Of a DNA stretch of 64,000 bases, positions 1-8,509 are shown piece after piece (the stretch's first letter is position 1; each line of letters opens with the position of its first letter). The DNA is from Anderseniella sp963700735. GTDB lineage: Bacteria; Pseudomonadota; Alphaproteobacteria; Rhizobiales; Aestuariivirgaceae. The notes under the pieces are model-generated. The model saw only the letters and a program-made list of their open reading frames with translations. It did no database searches and was not told the DNA's origin. The DNA lies in the NCBI GenBank assembly GCA_963700735.1, contig CAVOYR010000007.1, positions 248,001 to 312,000 of the forward strand, read 5' to 3'. A program made the position numbers and the translations under genes.

Positions 1-1106
1 GCCGCACCATCGACCAGCAGAAGCAGGCCCGGCTGATCGATCGCAGCGAGGCCAACGCAAAGCATGCCGTGGTGTTGACCGCGCAGGCCATGGAATTGCT
101 CAGCGACGATCCGGCAAAGGCCGGTGATCTGGCCCGCGAGGCGAACAGGCTGGAGCCGTCGCTGGTACCTGCCGCCGTTCTGGCAGCCCGCCAGGCCGCC
201 AAGTCCGGCAATCTGCGCAAGGCCTCACGCATCATCGAGAAGTCTTGGGCACTCGTGCCCCACCCTGATCTGGCAGACGCCTATGGCGAGGTTCGCGCGG
301 GCGATTCCGCTCTGGACCGGCTCAAGCGCATCAAGTCGCTGACCGCCAAGTCAGGTGGCATTGAAGGCGCCGTTGCGTTGGCCAGGGCGGCGATCGATGC
401 CCTCGAATGGAAAACTGCCCGCCAGGCGCTTGAACCCTACGCCCACGAGCGCCCGCAGGCCCGCATCTGCGGCCTGATGGCCGAAATCGAGGAGGGTGAG
501 TTCCGGGACAAGGGCCGGGCCCGAGAATGGCTCGCCCGCGCAGTCCGCGCGCCGCGCGACCCGGCATGGACAGCGGACGGTTATATCTCGCGGGTCTGGC
601 TGCCCGTGTCCCCGGTCACCGGCGAACTGGGTGCCTTCCGCTGGCGGGTGCCAGTGCAGGGCATAGCAGACGCATCAGGAAACGACGACGCCGATGACGT
701 GCCGGTTTTTGACGGTGCCGATGACGGCCGGAGCGAAGCCCTGCCGGGCGACAATGCCATTCCAGTCAATTCCGAAGCGCCCGCACAACGGCCCGTTCCC
801 TTGGAAGACACCATCATTGCGGAGCCGGACGCCAGCGAGACGGACGTGGTGACAGAAGCGCCAGCGATTGATAGCGATTCCAGGCAAGCCGGCTCTGCCG
901 TGGCAAGGAATGGCGGCGTCGTGGCGCCGGAACCTGTCTCTCGTCCTGTGGCAGAACTGGAAAGACCCGGGCGGCCCACGGACCCAGACCTGGTGGACGC
1001 CGGCGATGATGCGGCAATTGCCAAGCTGCGCCAGCCGGACGATCCGGGCCCGGATGACACTGGCTTGGGTGAACCTGAAAAGAAGACGTCGCGAAGCTGG
1101 CTTTGA
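1..1106 (+). CDS. hemY: HemY-family TPR membrane protein, C-terminal part
   Basis: The open frame enters from the left edge (first full codon at base 3), so only about 367 C-terminal residues are visible. The segment is alpha-helical and Ala/Arg-rich with TPR-like repeats, matching the cytoplasmic C-terminal half of alphaproteobacterial HemY-like proteins, which are encoded at the end of hemC-hemD clusters. The last ~130 residues are a low-complexity Asp/Glu/Pro-rich tail. The usual N-terminal membrane segments lie outside the window. The family was named for a presumed late role in haem synthesis, but the biochemical role is not established. The next feature downstream is a tRNA gene, 49 bp away. 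The family call rests on helical repeat character and context. Confidence 0.75.
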   Translation, partial: RTIDQQKQARLIDRSEANAKHAVVLTAQAMELLSDDPAKAGDLAREANRLEPSLVPAAVLAARQAAKSGNLRKASRIIEKSWALVPHPDLADAYGEVRAGDSALDRLKRIKSLTAKSGGIEGAVALARAAIDALEWKTARQALEPYAHERPQARICGLMAEIEEGEFRDKGRAREWLARAVRAPRDPAWTADGYISRVWLPVSPVTGELGAFRWRVPVQGIADASGNDDADDVPVFDGADDGRSEALPGDNAIPVNSEAPAQRPVPLEDTIIAEPDASETDVVTEAPAIDSDSRQAGSAVARNGGVVAPEPVSRPVAELERPGRPTDPDLVDAGDDAAIAKLRQPDDPGPDDTGLGEPEKKTSRSWL

Positions 1107-1155
1107 TTGTTGAATCGCCCGCAACTTCGCGCTATCAGTCGCCAACCTTGTGATT

Positions 1156-1231
1156 GCCGCAATAGCTCAGGTGGTAGAGCACATCATTCGTAATGATGGG
1201 GTCGGGGGTTCGAGTCCCTCTTGCGGCACCA
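1156..1231 (+). tRNA. tRNA-Thr (anticodon CGT)
   Basis: A complete cloverleaf can be folded by eye. The acceptor stem GCCGCAA pairs with TTGCGGC, the D-arm is GCTC/GAGC, the anticodon stem is CATCA/TGATG around loop TTCGTAA (anticodon CGT, reading ACG), and the T-arm contains TTCGAGT. The CCA end is encoded. The 3' part, from the anticodon stem onward, is duplicated at 43379-43428, so this gene is the integration site of the island. The gene stays intact because the island end restores its 3' sequence. Confidence 0.97.
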
Positions 1232-1234
1232 TTT
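1185..1234 (+). repeat. attL, 50-bp direct repeat overlapping tRNA-Thr
   Basis: Bases 1185-1234 are identical to 43379-43428. They run from the anticodon stem through the encoded CCA and three following T residues. The base before the repeat differs (T here, C at the right copy), as do the bases after it, so the length is exactly 50 bp. This is the expected core of a tRNA-targeting integrase site. Confidence 0.95.
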
Positions 1235-1305
1235 TTTCCATATTTTTTTCAGTGGTTTAGGCTCAATCCCTGCTTCCGTGTTGAGGCGCTGGAAGTGATG
1301 GGTTC

Positions 1306-1320
1306 CCACCGGGTCGCCAC
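1306..1320 (+). promoter_or_regulatory. Putative integrase arm-type site, left end
   Basis: The 15-mer CCACCGGGTCGCCAC is shared exactly with 43248-43262 near the right end. Its core CGGGTCGCCAC is present once here and twice in tandem (11-bp period) at the right. Location about 75 bp inside attL, and sharing between the two ends, fit arm-type binding sites for the tyrosine integrase. This is inference from position and repetition. Confidence 0.5.
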
Positions 1321-1708
1321 GACGCATTAAGTTCAACCGATATTTTACCGTTCTCCCTTACCCGGCGGCCTCGCATCTGGCCTCGCCCAGACCTTTGCTG
1401 ACGATGGTGAGTTCCTGAATCCGTAGCGACTGCACCTTACCACCTGAGAAGCGTGTTCCGTGCGAAAGCATGCGTGTTGGCGTACAGTTCTGGGGCCGGC
1501 GATACCGCCGACAGCAGATAGCAGCCTGTAACCGACAACCCACTGCCATGGCCGCCGCGGTCAGGTCGCACAGCGCCGGAAGACGTCCGAGGTAGGGGTT
1601 TGGTGGCCGACCAGGTCGAAGCGCTCGCTGGTGGCGTGACCGCGAGGCCAATATCTGCTCGTTTGCGTTCATTGACCGCTAAGGTGCCCGCGTTAGCCTA
1701 GCGTCGAC
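1321..1708. other. Gene-free left end of island
   Basis: No reading frame here has recognisable protein character. The only structure seen is the left copy (about 1553-1648) of a diverged ~95-bp repeat whose partner lies beyond the nuclease gene. Confidence 0.6.
1553..1648 (+). repeat. Diverged ~95-bp direct repeat, copy 1
   Basis: It aligns in the same orientation with 2641-2733 at roughly 70 percent identity by eye. Shared blocks include CGCGGTCAG, AGCGCCGGAA and AGGTAGGGG. The two copies flank the nuclease gene. They may be remnants of an older duplication or of a mobile element. Confidence 0.55.
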
Positions 1709-2599
1709 ATGAGTATGGGTAAAAAATTCGGTCAACGCGAACGAACACCAGTGCAGTGGCAGACTGCTGGTTCGCAGAAGCCTGACTATAGAGCTAAGCG
1801 GCGATCCCGCTTCGCACGGTTCCGCATTGGCAGCTCGCTGTCGCAGTGGTTCTTTGTCTTGTTGTTGGGCGGAACCGTCGGCCATCTGATGGCGAATGCG
1901 CCAGACCGAGTTGCCGCACCAAAAACGAACTTCGTCACCACTGCCCAGACAGCATCGGCCAGCACGCTCACGGGCCGAGCCTCAGTTGTTGATGGGGATA
2001 CCATCACGATCAAGGGCCAGCGTATTCGGTTCAACGGCATTGATGCACCAGAGTCAGATCAGCGTTGCACCAATGAAGCTGGTACGAGTTATTCATGTGG
2101 CTCTCAGTCAGCATTCTTTCTGGACGACCTATTGGCGTCTAGCCGGCCGACACGATGTGAGTTTATCTCATGGGATCGACACCAACGCTTTGTTGGTGAC
2201 TGTTATCTGGCCGATGGAAGAAGTGTTGCCAGCGAGATGGTGAAGGCCGGTCATGCGCTCGACTGGCCGCACTACAGTAGGGGGACATATAGCAGTGAGC
2301 AGGCCACGGCCAAGAAGGCAAGGCTTGGGCTTTGGCGTGGCACGTTCGAACGACCGTGGGATTATCGCGCCAAGCAGAGAACAATAGCAGCGCCATCCGT
2401 GGTGCCCCTTGTCTCCAACTCCACTGGTGGCGGCTGCAATATAAAGGGCAACATCAGCAGCAACAGCGGCGAACGCATCTATCACGTGCCGGGGCAGGAG
2501 TTTTACGACGAGACCCGAATTTCAGCCTCGAAGGGTGAGCAGTGGTTCTGCTCTGAACAGGAAGCCCGAGCTGCTGGTTGGCGACGCGCGCGGCGCTGA
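1709..2599 (+). CDS. SNase-like (thermonuclease) protein with N-terminal membrane anchor
   Basis: 296 aa. Residues 1-40 are strongly basic. Residues about 44-62 form one hydrophobic segment, a signal anchor or uncleaved signal. Residues about 90-220 are a staphylococcal-nuclease fold with VVDGDT, RIRFNGIDAPE (candidate catalytic Arg and Glu) and a later Arg in HQRFVGDC. Two to four cysteines may form disulphides. Residues 243-295 form a small tail (CNIKGN, PGQEFYD, WFCSEQEARAAGW) like the short Cys-containing modules often attached to bacterial SNase proteins. The predicted activity is Ca-dependent phosphodiester cleavage of DNA or RNA outside the cytoplasm. ATG at 1715 is an alternative start, and no strong Shine-Dalgarno sequence is seen. 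Confidence 0.85.
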   Translation: MSMGKKFGQRERTPVQWQTAGSQKPDYRAKRRSRFARFRIGSSLSQWFFVLLLGGTVGHLMANAPDRVAAPKTNFVTTAQTASASTLTGRASVVDGDTITIKGQRIRFNGIDAPESDQRCTNEAGTSYSCGSQSAFFLDDLLASSRPTRCEFISWDRHQRFVGDCYLADGRSVASEMVKAGHALDWPHYSRGTYSSEQATAKKARLGLWRGTFERPWDYRAKQRTIAAPSVVPLVSNSTGGGCNIKGNISSNSGERIYHVPGQEFYDETRISASKGEQWFCSEQEARAAGWRRARR

Positions 2600-2640
2600 C
2601 TGTACCTTGCTCGCATAATTTTGGCACTTCATTGCACCGT

Positions 2641-2733
2641 CGTCGCGGTCAGACCACAGAGCGCCGGAAAGCCTCTCAGGTAGGGGGGTGGTAGCCAAGC
2701 AAAACGAAACGCGCTGGCGGTGTGACCAGACCT
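2641..2733 (+). repeat. Diverged ~95-bp direct repeat, copy 2
   Basis: Partner of 1553-1648. It starts about 40 bp after the nuclease stop codon, so the pair brackets that gene. Confidence 0.55.
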
Positions 2734-2833
2734 CAGAAGCAGGGCATCGGAATGTGTGAGGAAGGGACTGCTGCGCATTCCTGAGGCCAAATTAAACGAA
2801 GATCAGCTGCCGAGACATCATACCCGATGGTAA

Positions 2834-3000
2834 CACCCTAACCCGCGCACGCGCCTGCGCGCGTAATGCTCTGATTACGGCGCCCGGTCCGTAAAACCCC
2901 GTCCCGCGCGCACGGGCATGCGCACGTACTGGGCACAATACGGCACCAGACAAGTAATACCCCATCTCGCGTGCATGCGCCCGATCGCGCGTATCTCTCG
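2834..3000 (+). repeat. Three imperfect GC-rich ~60-bp tandem units
   Basis: Three similar units begin near 2838, 2896 and 2958. Each opens with an ACCC motif followed by alternating CG/CA steps such as CGCGCGCACGGGCATGCGCA, then a more AT-rich spacer. The alternating purine-pyrimidine tracts could favour unusual DNA structure or bind a protein. They lie just downstream of the XRE-like gene, which ends at 3014. Function unknown. Confidence 0.5.
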
Positions 3001-3013
3001 CAAAACGGCCCGA

Positions 3014-3412
3014 CTAAGCCACCTTTCGGTACTCTGCCCAACGTCGCCGCTGTGCTGCGGCAATGCGTTCACGACCTTCTGCTGATTTGGGTCCTGACGA
3101 CATGCCGCCGTGGAACTTGCACCGCTGCTTGCCCGGAAGCGCCTTGCATTTGCAGGGAGTGCCTTTGCGAGTTCGCGCGCCACAGCGCTGATCAGGTGGG
3201 GTCCCAGCTTGTTCGTCAGACATGAGCGCAACAGCCAACACCTTGAACATTGCGTTGACTGCCACACCGCCAATCACGCCCGTCCTTGCCTCCCAAAATT
3301 TGACGCACCGCTCGTGTAAGCCGGCCCGTTGCGCGAGCTCGCGCTGAGACCAGCCCGCAAGGGCTCGAGCCTGCTTCAGAAGATCGGCGGTCAGCTCTGT
3401 TTGAGCGGTCAT
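3014..3412 (-). CDS. XRE-type HTH protein with Cys/His C-terminal HGG module
   Basis: 132 aa from ATG 3412, chosen because AGAGG lies 9 nt upstream; the frame stays open further upstream without such a signal. Residues about 10-60 form an XRE-type helix-turn-helix (QARALAGWSQRELAQRAGL). Residues 77-101 carry Cys77, Cys87, Cys89, Cys98 and His101, a likely small zinc site, followed by HGGMSSGPKSAEGRERIA. That last motif is common in short phage and island proteins of alphaproteobacteria. It probably binds DNA as a local regulator. The combination of HTH and HGG module in one chain makes it more than a bare repressor. Its target is unknown. Confidence 0.75.
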   Translation of the reverse strand: MTAQTELTADLLKQARALAGWSQRELAQRAGLHERCVKFWEARTGVIGGVAVNAMFKVLAVALMSDEQAGTPPDQRCGARTRKGTPCKCKALPGKQRCKFHGGMSSGPKSAEGRERIAAAQRRRWAEYRKVA

Positions 3413-3504
3413 GGCAGATGCCTCTAAGTCAGTGTTGGTCTGAAGATACACTGACTGATCGAGTAGGTGCACAGCATTCATCCGCACAAATTAGGACTGT
3501 TGTT

Positions 3505-3652
3505 GCACCGACAGCGGACTGGCTCTGCAGTCAACGCGGAAATGTACTCACCGTCGGATCTGACCGCAGTCGCTTCCGGCCCTTTGCAGGCACTCGACGG
3601 TTGGAGCCGTACTGTAACGCAAGCCCGCGAAACGGACATTGCCGGTAGCGCT
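3505..3652. repeat. Degenerate copy of a dispersed intergenic repeat
   Basis: It contains GCGGAAATGT, CGCTTCCGGCCCTTTGCAGG and GAAACGGACATT, motifs shared in variable order with intergenic stretches near 6822, 23505, 24425, 33600, 34551 and 39499. No protein is encoded. It is probably a decayed non-autonomous element or relic. Confidence 0.4.
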
Positions 3653-3708
3653 CTTATTGCGAAATCGATCTATGTTATGTCCGGTTCGACGATAGAGGAT
3701 GTTTCGCT

Positions 3709-6700
3709 ATGAACTTCGACGATTACCAACGTGAAGGTCAGGCGGCCTACACCCGTTTGGCAGACACGGTCGCCCGCATTCTTGATGTTGTCCTTAAGAA
3801 CGTTCCCAATATCCGAGTGCAGCAAATTCAGAGTAGGGCCAAATCGGTCAAGTCGCTGCAAACAAAACTCAATGATCGCGGTGCAGCCGAGGGTGACGAC
3901 GTTGAAGCCGTGGTTAAGGACTTGGCCGGATGTCGAATTGTCTGTTACACAAATGCAGACGTCGCTCGACTGGTATCATCACAATTAATCGGCGGCAATT
4001 TCGAGGTGGATTGGGATAGGACGAAGTTCCACTATCCTCTATCCGAACCCGCCGCAGCGTCACTATTCATTTCCTACAACTACGTGCTCAAGCTCAAGGA
4101 AGAGCGTGTTGCTCTTCCTGAGTACTCAGAGCACCGCGATATGTGGTGCGAGGTGCAGGTTCAAACGACGCTGGACCACGCTTGGTCCGAGATGGCGCAT
4201 GACACGATCTATAAAAAGCTACCTGGCGGCTTCGGCAGCACTCTAATGAAAGATGTTGAAGCGCGAATGGCCCGCATAATGGAAAAATATCTCCGGCCAG
4301 CCGGGTTTGATTTTCAAAAAGTTGCTAACGATGTGGAGAAGCTCCGGCGTGGGCGCGTGATGTACGAGAGCGACCCGATACACGTTCTCAACAAATGCCA
4401 AGACAACAACGAGCGCTACCATTCGCTGCTCGAATTCAAAGAACACGTTCTGCCTTACTACGATGATGTAGGCGACGTAGCTTCTGTGGTTCGGAACTGC
4501 ATGGTTTCGATTGCAATAGCGGCAAGATCGGCATCGGTGGTCCCGACTCAATATGGTTTTGACGGATTTACTCGCGACCACATTCTCGAATTGGCACTCG
4601 AAGTGATTGATCGCCTGCGCTTTACGCATGAAAGGGCAATCGAAGCTACGTTCGATGTCCTGCTTGAGCTCTGGTCAGGCGCCGAAATGCCTGCCGAGAC
4701 CGACCGGATTGTCCAGTCTGCGAGGCGACTAAGCGAGAACAACCTTTCTGTATGGGAACAGGTTGGACCGGGCGTTCAGCAAATAGTACTAGAGAAAGTA
4801 CAACAGCTGTCCGCGGATCAGATCGAAGGTGGCCGTCAGCTCGTGATCGCCATGATCGACGAAATTCTAAGGTTCGAAGTCGGCGGTACGACTTGGAACT
4901 TCGACAGCGTGACAATTCATAGTGGCGCGGTCCGTGCGAGCGCCGCTCTCCAAGAGATTCGATGCACCGCGCTTGATATGCTGCGCGACCTCTTCCTGCA
5001 CTCGGAAAATGACGAAGTGCGCCGAATGATACAGTGCGCCTTTAACGACGCTACGCGGCCGCCTGCCGGCCCTGGCGTTAATGCCGAGCTAATGGAGATC
5101 TTGCTCCGGGATGCCATCGGCATCGTTTCATTTTATCGGGAGATTGCCGGTCAGCTGAGCTTAGAGCTGCTTCAAAGTGTGGAGCATGACCTTTTTTGGC
5201 TCTACCGGCACCAGGGTAAGCCTGGCGCCGAATTTCAGGACAAGTCCAGCGTCGTTGAGCTGCACGACGAGCTCGCGCGGGGCATCATCGGTTTCCGCGA
5301 TCAGGCAAACGCGGATCAGCGCTTCGTCATTTACAAGACTCTTGTTGGGTTTGAATCCGTACTTCCACCGATGTGGGATGGTGAGACCAGTGTTGAACAA
5401 GAAGATGACTACCGCAAGAAGCGCATAAGCGAGCTTGTCAGTGACGTTACCGCTGAGAACGCGCCGGAATGGTTCGAAATCATCGCGAGGTGCGCGCAGA
5501 CCAAGACGAATGATGGCGCAACATTTCCCAGCTTTATGAATTTTCTTGAGGAATTGGCTCGGGAGAAATCCGACCTGGCGTTGAAGTTGATCGCGAACAT
5601 TGATGCCGACTTGGCTCGCTTCCTTCCTGTCCTGCTACAAGGCCTTGCGATCGGCGGGCGCCTAGATGACGTAGCTTCGCTCACTGACGCGTGGCTTAAT
5701 GAGAGGAAATACCTACAGCAGATCGCGATTTATTGCGGCAGGTCGCCTTCGTTCGACGCCGGCTTACTTGAGCGAGTGATTGGCGTCGCGATGACCGAAG
5801 GTGACTCAGTTGCCGTTATTAGGGCGATGGAAGCCGCGGCACGCCAAGAATCGTCCGCAGACGATCTTGTGGATAGAGTCTTCCTACCGGGCCTTAGATA
5901 TCTTGCATCGGTGCAAGACACGCGTTGGGTCAAGGCAGTATGGCCATTTGTGAAAAAGAGCGAGGTTTTTACTTCGCTCAGCGAACCCGATGTCGAGGAG
6001 GTTCTCAAAAGTCTGATTCCCGAAGTCAAACTTCGGCACGAAGCGGAGTGGATATTGGCTGTTATTGCAAGGGATTGGCCGACTAAAGTACTTGATTATT
6101 TCGTTGACCGGTTGAAGTTGAAAAACAGCAAAGAGGCACCGAAAGAGTACGATGCAGTGCCTTTCTCGCTTGATAAATTGAAGGCGCCACTAGCAAATTC
6201 TGCGACTGATACAACCCAGAAGCTGCGAGACTTTTACAATGAAGATGCCCAACTTTTCCAATATCGCGGCGCTCGGTTTGCAGCCGCCGTATTCCCAAAC
6301 TACGTACCTCTCGATGCTCCACTACAATCTATTGTGGCGGACGGCGAGCGTCGAGGTATCGAATTCGTGCTTGCCATCCTTAGGGCATTTGACGGGCAGA
6401 AGGTTCTGCAATCAATTTGTCGGGAAATTGTCGCGGCTTTAAATCCCGATGACGAACTGCTGAATGAAATCGCTATCGTACTCGACGCCACTGGAGTCGT
6501 GCGCGGGCAGTTCGGATTCGCAGAGGCATATCGATTTAAAAGGACCGAAATGGAGGACTGGCTCTCAGACCCACGTGAGCCAGTACGTGCTTTTGCTGAA
6601 AGACACATCAGAAGCTTGGAGCGAGCGATTGCAGCAGATCAGCGTCGCGGGATGGAGGGACAAGAGCTTCGAAAGCGCGAGTACGAAAACTTAGCGGGAA

Positions 6701-6747
6701 ATCAGGATGCAGCTGCTGCGGCCGAAGATGCCGACGCTAAACAATAG
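3709..6747 (+). CDS. Large RelA/SpoT-domain protein, possible defence effector
   Basis: 1012 aa, with AGAGGATG just upstream of the ATG. Residues about 30-190 form a RelA/SpoT synthetase-like nucleotidyltransferase domain: DLAGCRIVCY near 71, then CEVQVQTTLDHAWSEMAHD near 147-165. The usual GYRSxH-type strand is replaced by FISYNYVLKL, and the EIQIRT Arg by Gln, so classic (p)ppGpp synthesis is uncertain. The remaining ~800 residues are helix-rich, without membrane segments or a familiar domain, resembling an alpha-solenoid. No HD hydrolase domain is present. The gene looks more AT-rich than its neighbours, which fits transfer. RelA/SpoT-like toxins act in phage defence in other systems, and by analogy this could be an abortive-infection effector. 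That role is inference. Confidence 0.7.
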   Translation: MNFDDYQREGQAAYTRLADTVARILDVVLKNVPNIRVQQIQSRAKSVKSLQTKLNDRGAAEGDDVEAVVKDLAGCRIVCYTNADVARLVSSQLIGGNFEVDWDRTKFHYPLSEPAAASLFISYNYVLKLKEERVALPEYSEHRDMWCEVQVQTTLDHAWSEMAHDTIYKKLPGGFGSTLMKDVEARMARIMEKYLRPAGFDFQKVANDVEKLRRGRVMYESDPIHVLNKCQDNNERYHSLLEFKEHVLPYYDDVGDVASVVRNCMVSIAIAARSASVVPTQYGFDGFTRDHILELALEVIDRLRFTHERAIEATFDVLLELWSGAEMPAETDRIVQSARRLSENNLSVWEQVGPGVQQIVLEKVQQLSADQIEGGRQLVIAMIDEILRFEVGGTTWNFDSVTIHSGAVRASAALQEIRCTALDMLRDLFLHSENDEVRRMIQCAFNDATRPPAGPGVNAELMEILLRDAIGIVSFYREIAGQLSLELLQSVEHDLFWLYRHQGKPGAEFQDKSSVVELHDELARGIIGFRDQANADQRFVIYKTLVGFESVLPPMWDGETSVEQEDDYRKKRISELVSDVTAENAPEWFEIIARCAQTKTNDGATFPSFMNFLEELAREKSDLALKLIANIDADLARFLPVLLQGLAIGGRLDDVASLTDAWLNERKYLQQIAIYCGRSPSFDAGLLERVIGVAMTEGDSVAVIRAMEAAARQESSADDLVDRVFLPGLRYLASVQDTRWVKAVWPFVKKSEVFTSLSEPDVEEVLKSLIPEVKLRHEAEWILAVIARDWPTKVLDYFVDRLKLKNSKEAPKEYDAVPFSLDKLKAPLANSATDTTQKLRDFYNEDAQLFQYRGARFAAAVFPNYVPLDAPLQSIVADGERRGIEFVLAILRAFDGQKVLQSICREIVAALNPDDELLNEIAIVLDATGVVRGQFGFAEAYRFKRTEMEDWLSDPREPVRAFAERHIRSLERAIAADQRRGMEGQELRKREYENLAGNQDAAAAAEDADAKQ

Positions 6748-6821
6748 CGTTTAGCAAGCAGTCGGCGAATGCTGCTGGCAACAAACGCCGATTGGAAATG
6801 ACATACTGAAGGTCCGCTTCC

Positions 6822-6955
6822 GCGAATTCATTCGAGCATCATTGCCATCGCAGCGAACGGCCGCTCCCCGCCCAACGCGGCCATAGCCGCTATCGGCCCA
6901 ATGCTGTCCTTCGGCTTGGCTCAAGAGAATGTCCGCTCCGACCTCGAAAGCGGAC
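6822..6955. repeat. Degenerate copy of a dispersed intergenic repeat
   Basis: The stretch holds GAACGGCCGCTCCCCGCCCAA and AATGTCCGCTCCGACC followed by GAAAGCGGACT, the short complementary GTCCGCT/AGCGGAC blocks typical of this repeat family in the window. It fills the gap between the RelA/SpoT-domain gene and an IS6 relic. Confidence 0.4.
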
Positions 6956-7024
6956 TCTGTCGGTAACGAACCGGAGAGTCCGTTACGTGCCATGAGCTGA
7001 CGTCGCTCCCATTCTGGCAGTTCC

Positions 7025-7312
7025 TTAAAAATGCTTCTCGTCGTTGATCTTCATGAACACCTCATCAAGATGCCAGCGCCAGCGGCTGAACCGCATGCTC
7101 TCGATGCGGCGCTTGCGGATCTCCGCTGCAAACATCGGCCCGAGCCGGTGCTACCAGAAGCGAATGGTTTCGTGACTCACATCGACACCGCGCTCGTGCA
7201 GGAGATCCTCGACATTCCTGAGCGACAGCGGGAACCGCACGTACAGCATCACCGCCAGGCGGATGATCTCGGGGCTGGTCTTGAAGTAGCGGAATGGGCT
7301 GTGTCTGGTCAT
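7025..7312 (-). pseudogene. IS6-family transposase remnant
   Basis: The frame from ATG 7312 reads MTRHSPFRYFKTSPEII then LAVMLYVRFPLSLRNVEDLL and HERGVDVSHETIRFW, the N-terminal region of IS6-family transposases. A TAG replaces the codon after ETIRFW. The same frame then continues with FAAEIRKRRIESM and WHLDEVFMKIND, reaching only the first catalytic Asp region of the DDE domain, and ends at 7025. The second Asp and the Glu are missing. It is a 5' fragment with a nonsense codon and is inactive. Confidence 0.85.
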
Positions 7313-7437
7313 GCAAAGACGCGACGAAACTAGCCAGCGCAGCTCAACCCGGTTTACTCTGACAGTGCCTCGGGCAGGGTTCCGCGCGCAAGGGCCATGC
7401 GGGTCCCGATCCATCGCTTCGGGCGGGTGCCTTTCGA

Positions 7438-8085
7438 TCAGACGACACGGCAGACCGCATGGATGACACGGATCTCGTCGGCGAACTCCTCGTGCCCCGG
7501 CAGATAAGGCACTGGCGCGCTGACGTGCTGCGGCCGCCACAGGTCCTTAAGCTCCAGTTGCTCGACGAGGCGGTCGAAATCGCGCTCCTGCCACAGATCG
7601 CTCCGCTGGCTGAAAGCGATCACCCCGCCACCTTTCACCGCGCGGCACAGATCCCGAAGCAGGGCTTCGGCATCCGGAATGTAGGTCAACACCCCCACCG
7701 ACATGGCCGCGTCGTAGGACTTGTCCGGCACCGGAAGCGGGGGCTGCTGCAGGTCATGCTTCATCAGCCGGCCATACAGACCACAACCTTCGGCATGCTT
7801 CAGCGAGGCGGAAGAGATATCGATGCCGTCGAGCGCGACGTCGATCCGCGCGCGCAGGGTTCGCCCCAGAAGTCCGGTCCCGCAGCCCACATCCAGGACC
7901 CGGGCCCCCGGTTCAAGACAAGGCGCAAGCAGGTCGACGGCATCCTCGGGCGCGCGGTATTCCCAGAACGCCTGCTTGGCATCGTAATTGTCCGCCAGAT
8001 CATCGTAATACGTCTCAACGACTCGGACATCGGTGGTGCCCTGCCGCAGCGAGGTAAGCGTCAATCGCTTCTGGTTGGCGGGCAT
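7438..8085 (-). CDS. Class I SAM-dependent methyltransferase
   Basis: 215 aa from ATG 8085, chosen for the strong GGGAGGATTCG spacing upstream. Motif I, RVLDVGCGTGLLG, lies at residues 62-74. The acidic ribose-binding position follows in DGIDISSAS near 86-94, and the post-motif strand YDAAMSVGVLTYIPD is also recognisable. This is a cytosolic seven-strand methyltransferase; the substrate cannot be read from sequence. It lies between an IS6 relic and vestiges of an amine dehydrogenase, so its link to the amine operon is uncertain. The codon structure is intact. Confidence 0.85.
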   Translation of the reverse strand: MPANQKRLTLTSLRQGTTDVRVVETYYDDLADNYDAKQAFWEYRAPEDAVDLLAPCLEPGARVLDVGCGTGLLGRTLRARIDVALDGIDISSASLKHAEGCGLYGRLMKHDLQQPPLPVPDKSYDAAMSVGVLTYIPDAEALLRDLCRAVKGGGVIAFSQRSDLWQERDFDRLVEQLELKDLWRPQHVSAPVPYLPGHEEFADEIRVIHAVCRVV

Positions 8086-8317
8086 CGAATCCTCCCTCTG
8101 TCGTTCATTTGGCACCGACTGCGAGCCGTTCGGAGCCGGACTGGCATTCCTCTGACCCGGGAATCCCAGTTTGCATCGGCACGATCCAAACTGTGGGCGT
8201 CGAAAGGCCCGGTCAAGCCAAAAGGTGCCTTGGCCACGCTTCTATCGGCCGCCACCAGGCTCTTGAAGCCCGGCATTGGCGCTCCGGCACTGCGAGCGAC
8301 GCTGGGTCGACGTGCGC

Positions 8318-8450
8318 CAGTCGCACCTTTCCCGTGGTCGGCGTCGCCGCCGCCGTACATGCTGGTCACCGCTTTGCCCGCGAACTGGGCGAGGCAGCCA
8401 GTGACGCCGTCCCCTTCAAGCGCGAATTGCCCGCGCTTGCGCCACATTGA
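8318..8450 (+). pseudogene. C-terminal relic of a TMADH-like flavoprotein
   Basis: The plus-strand frame ending at 8450 reads AAAVHAGHRFARELGEA then VPFKRELPALAPH. This closely matches the C-terminus of the intact 696-aa amine dehydrogenase encoded at 12097-14187 (AATVYAGHRYARELGE, VPFRRELPALAAD). Nothing upstream continues the protein, so only the last ~40 codons survive. The orientation is opposite to the intact operon. Confidence 0.8.
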
Positions 8451-8467
8451 TCCAGAAAGAGCCGCGC

Positions 8468-8509
8468 ATGACCCGCGATCCGCGCTACGACATCCTGTTC
8501 CAACTGCTC
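8468..8509 (+). pseudogene. N-terminal relic of a second TMADH-like gene
   Basis: ATG 8468 begins MTRDPRYDILFQ, matching the start of TMADH/DMADH-type enzymes (DPRY..LFEPIRLGP). It lies 18 bp after the stop of the preceding relic, so two paralogous dehydrogenase genes were once arranged head to tail here. The frame is cut after about 12 codons, where an IS3-like end begins. Confidence 0.7.

Noticed and set aside
1358..1672. A 104-codon minus-strand frame at the island left end
   Set aside because: Arg/Pro/Cys-rich translation with no motifs, no ribosome site, and it overlaps the diverged repeat.
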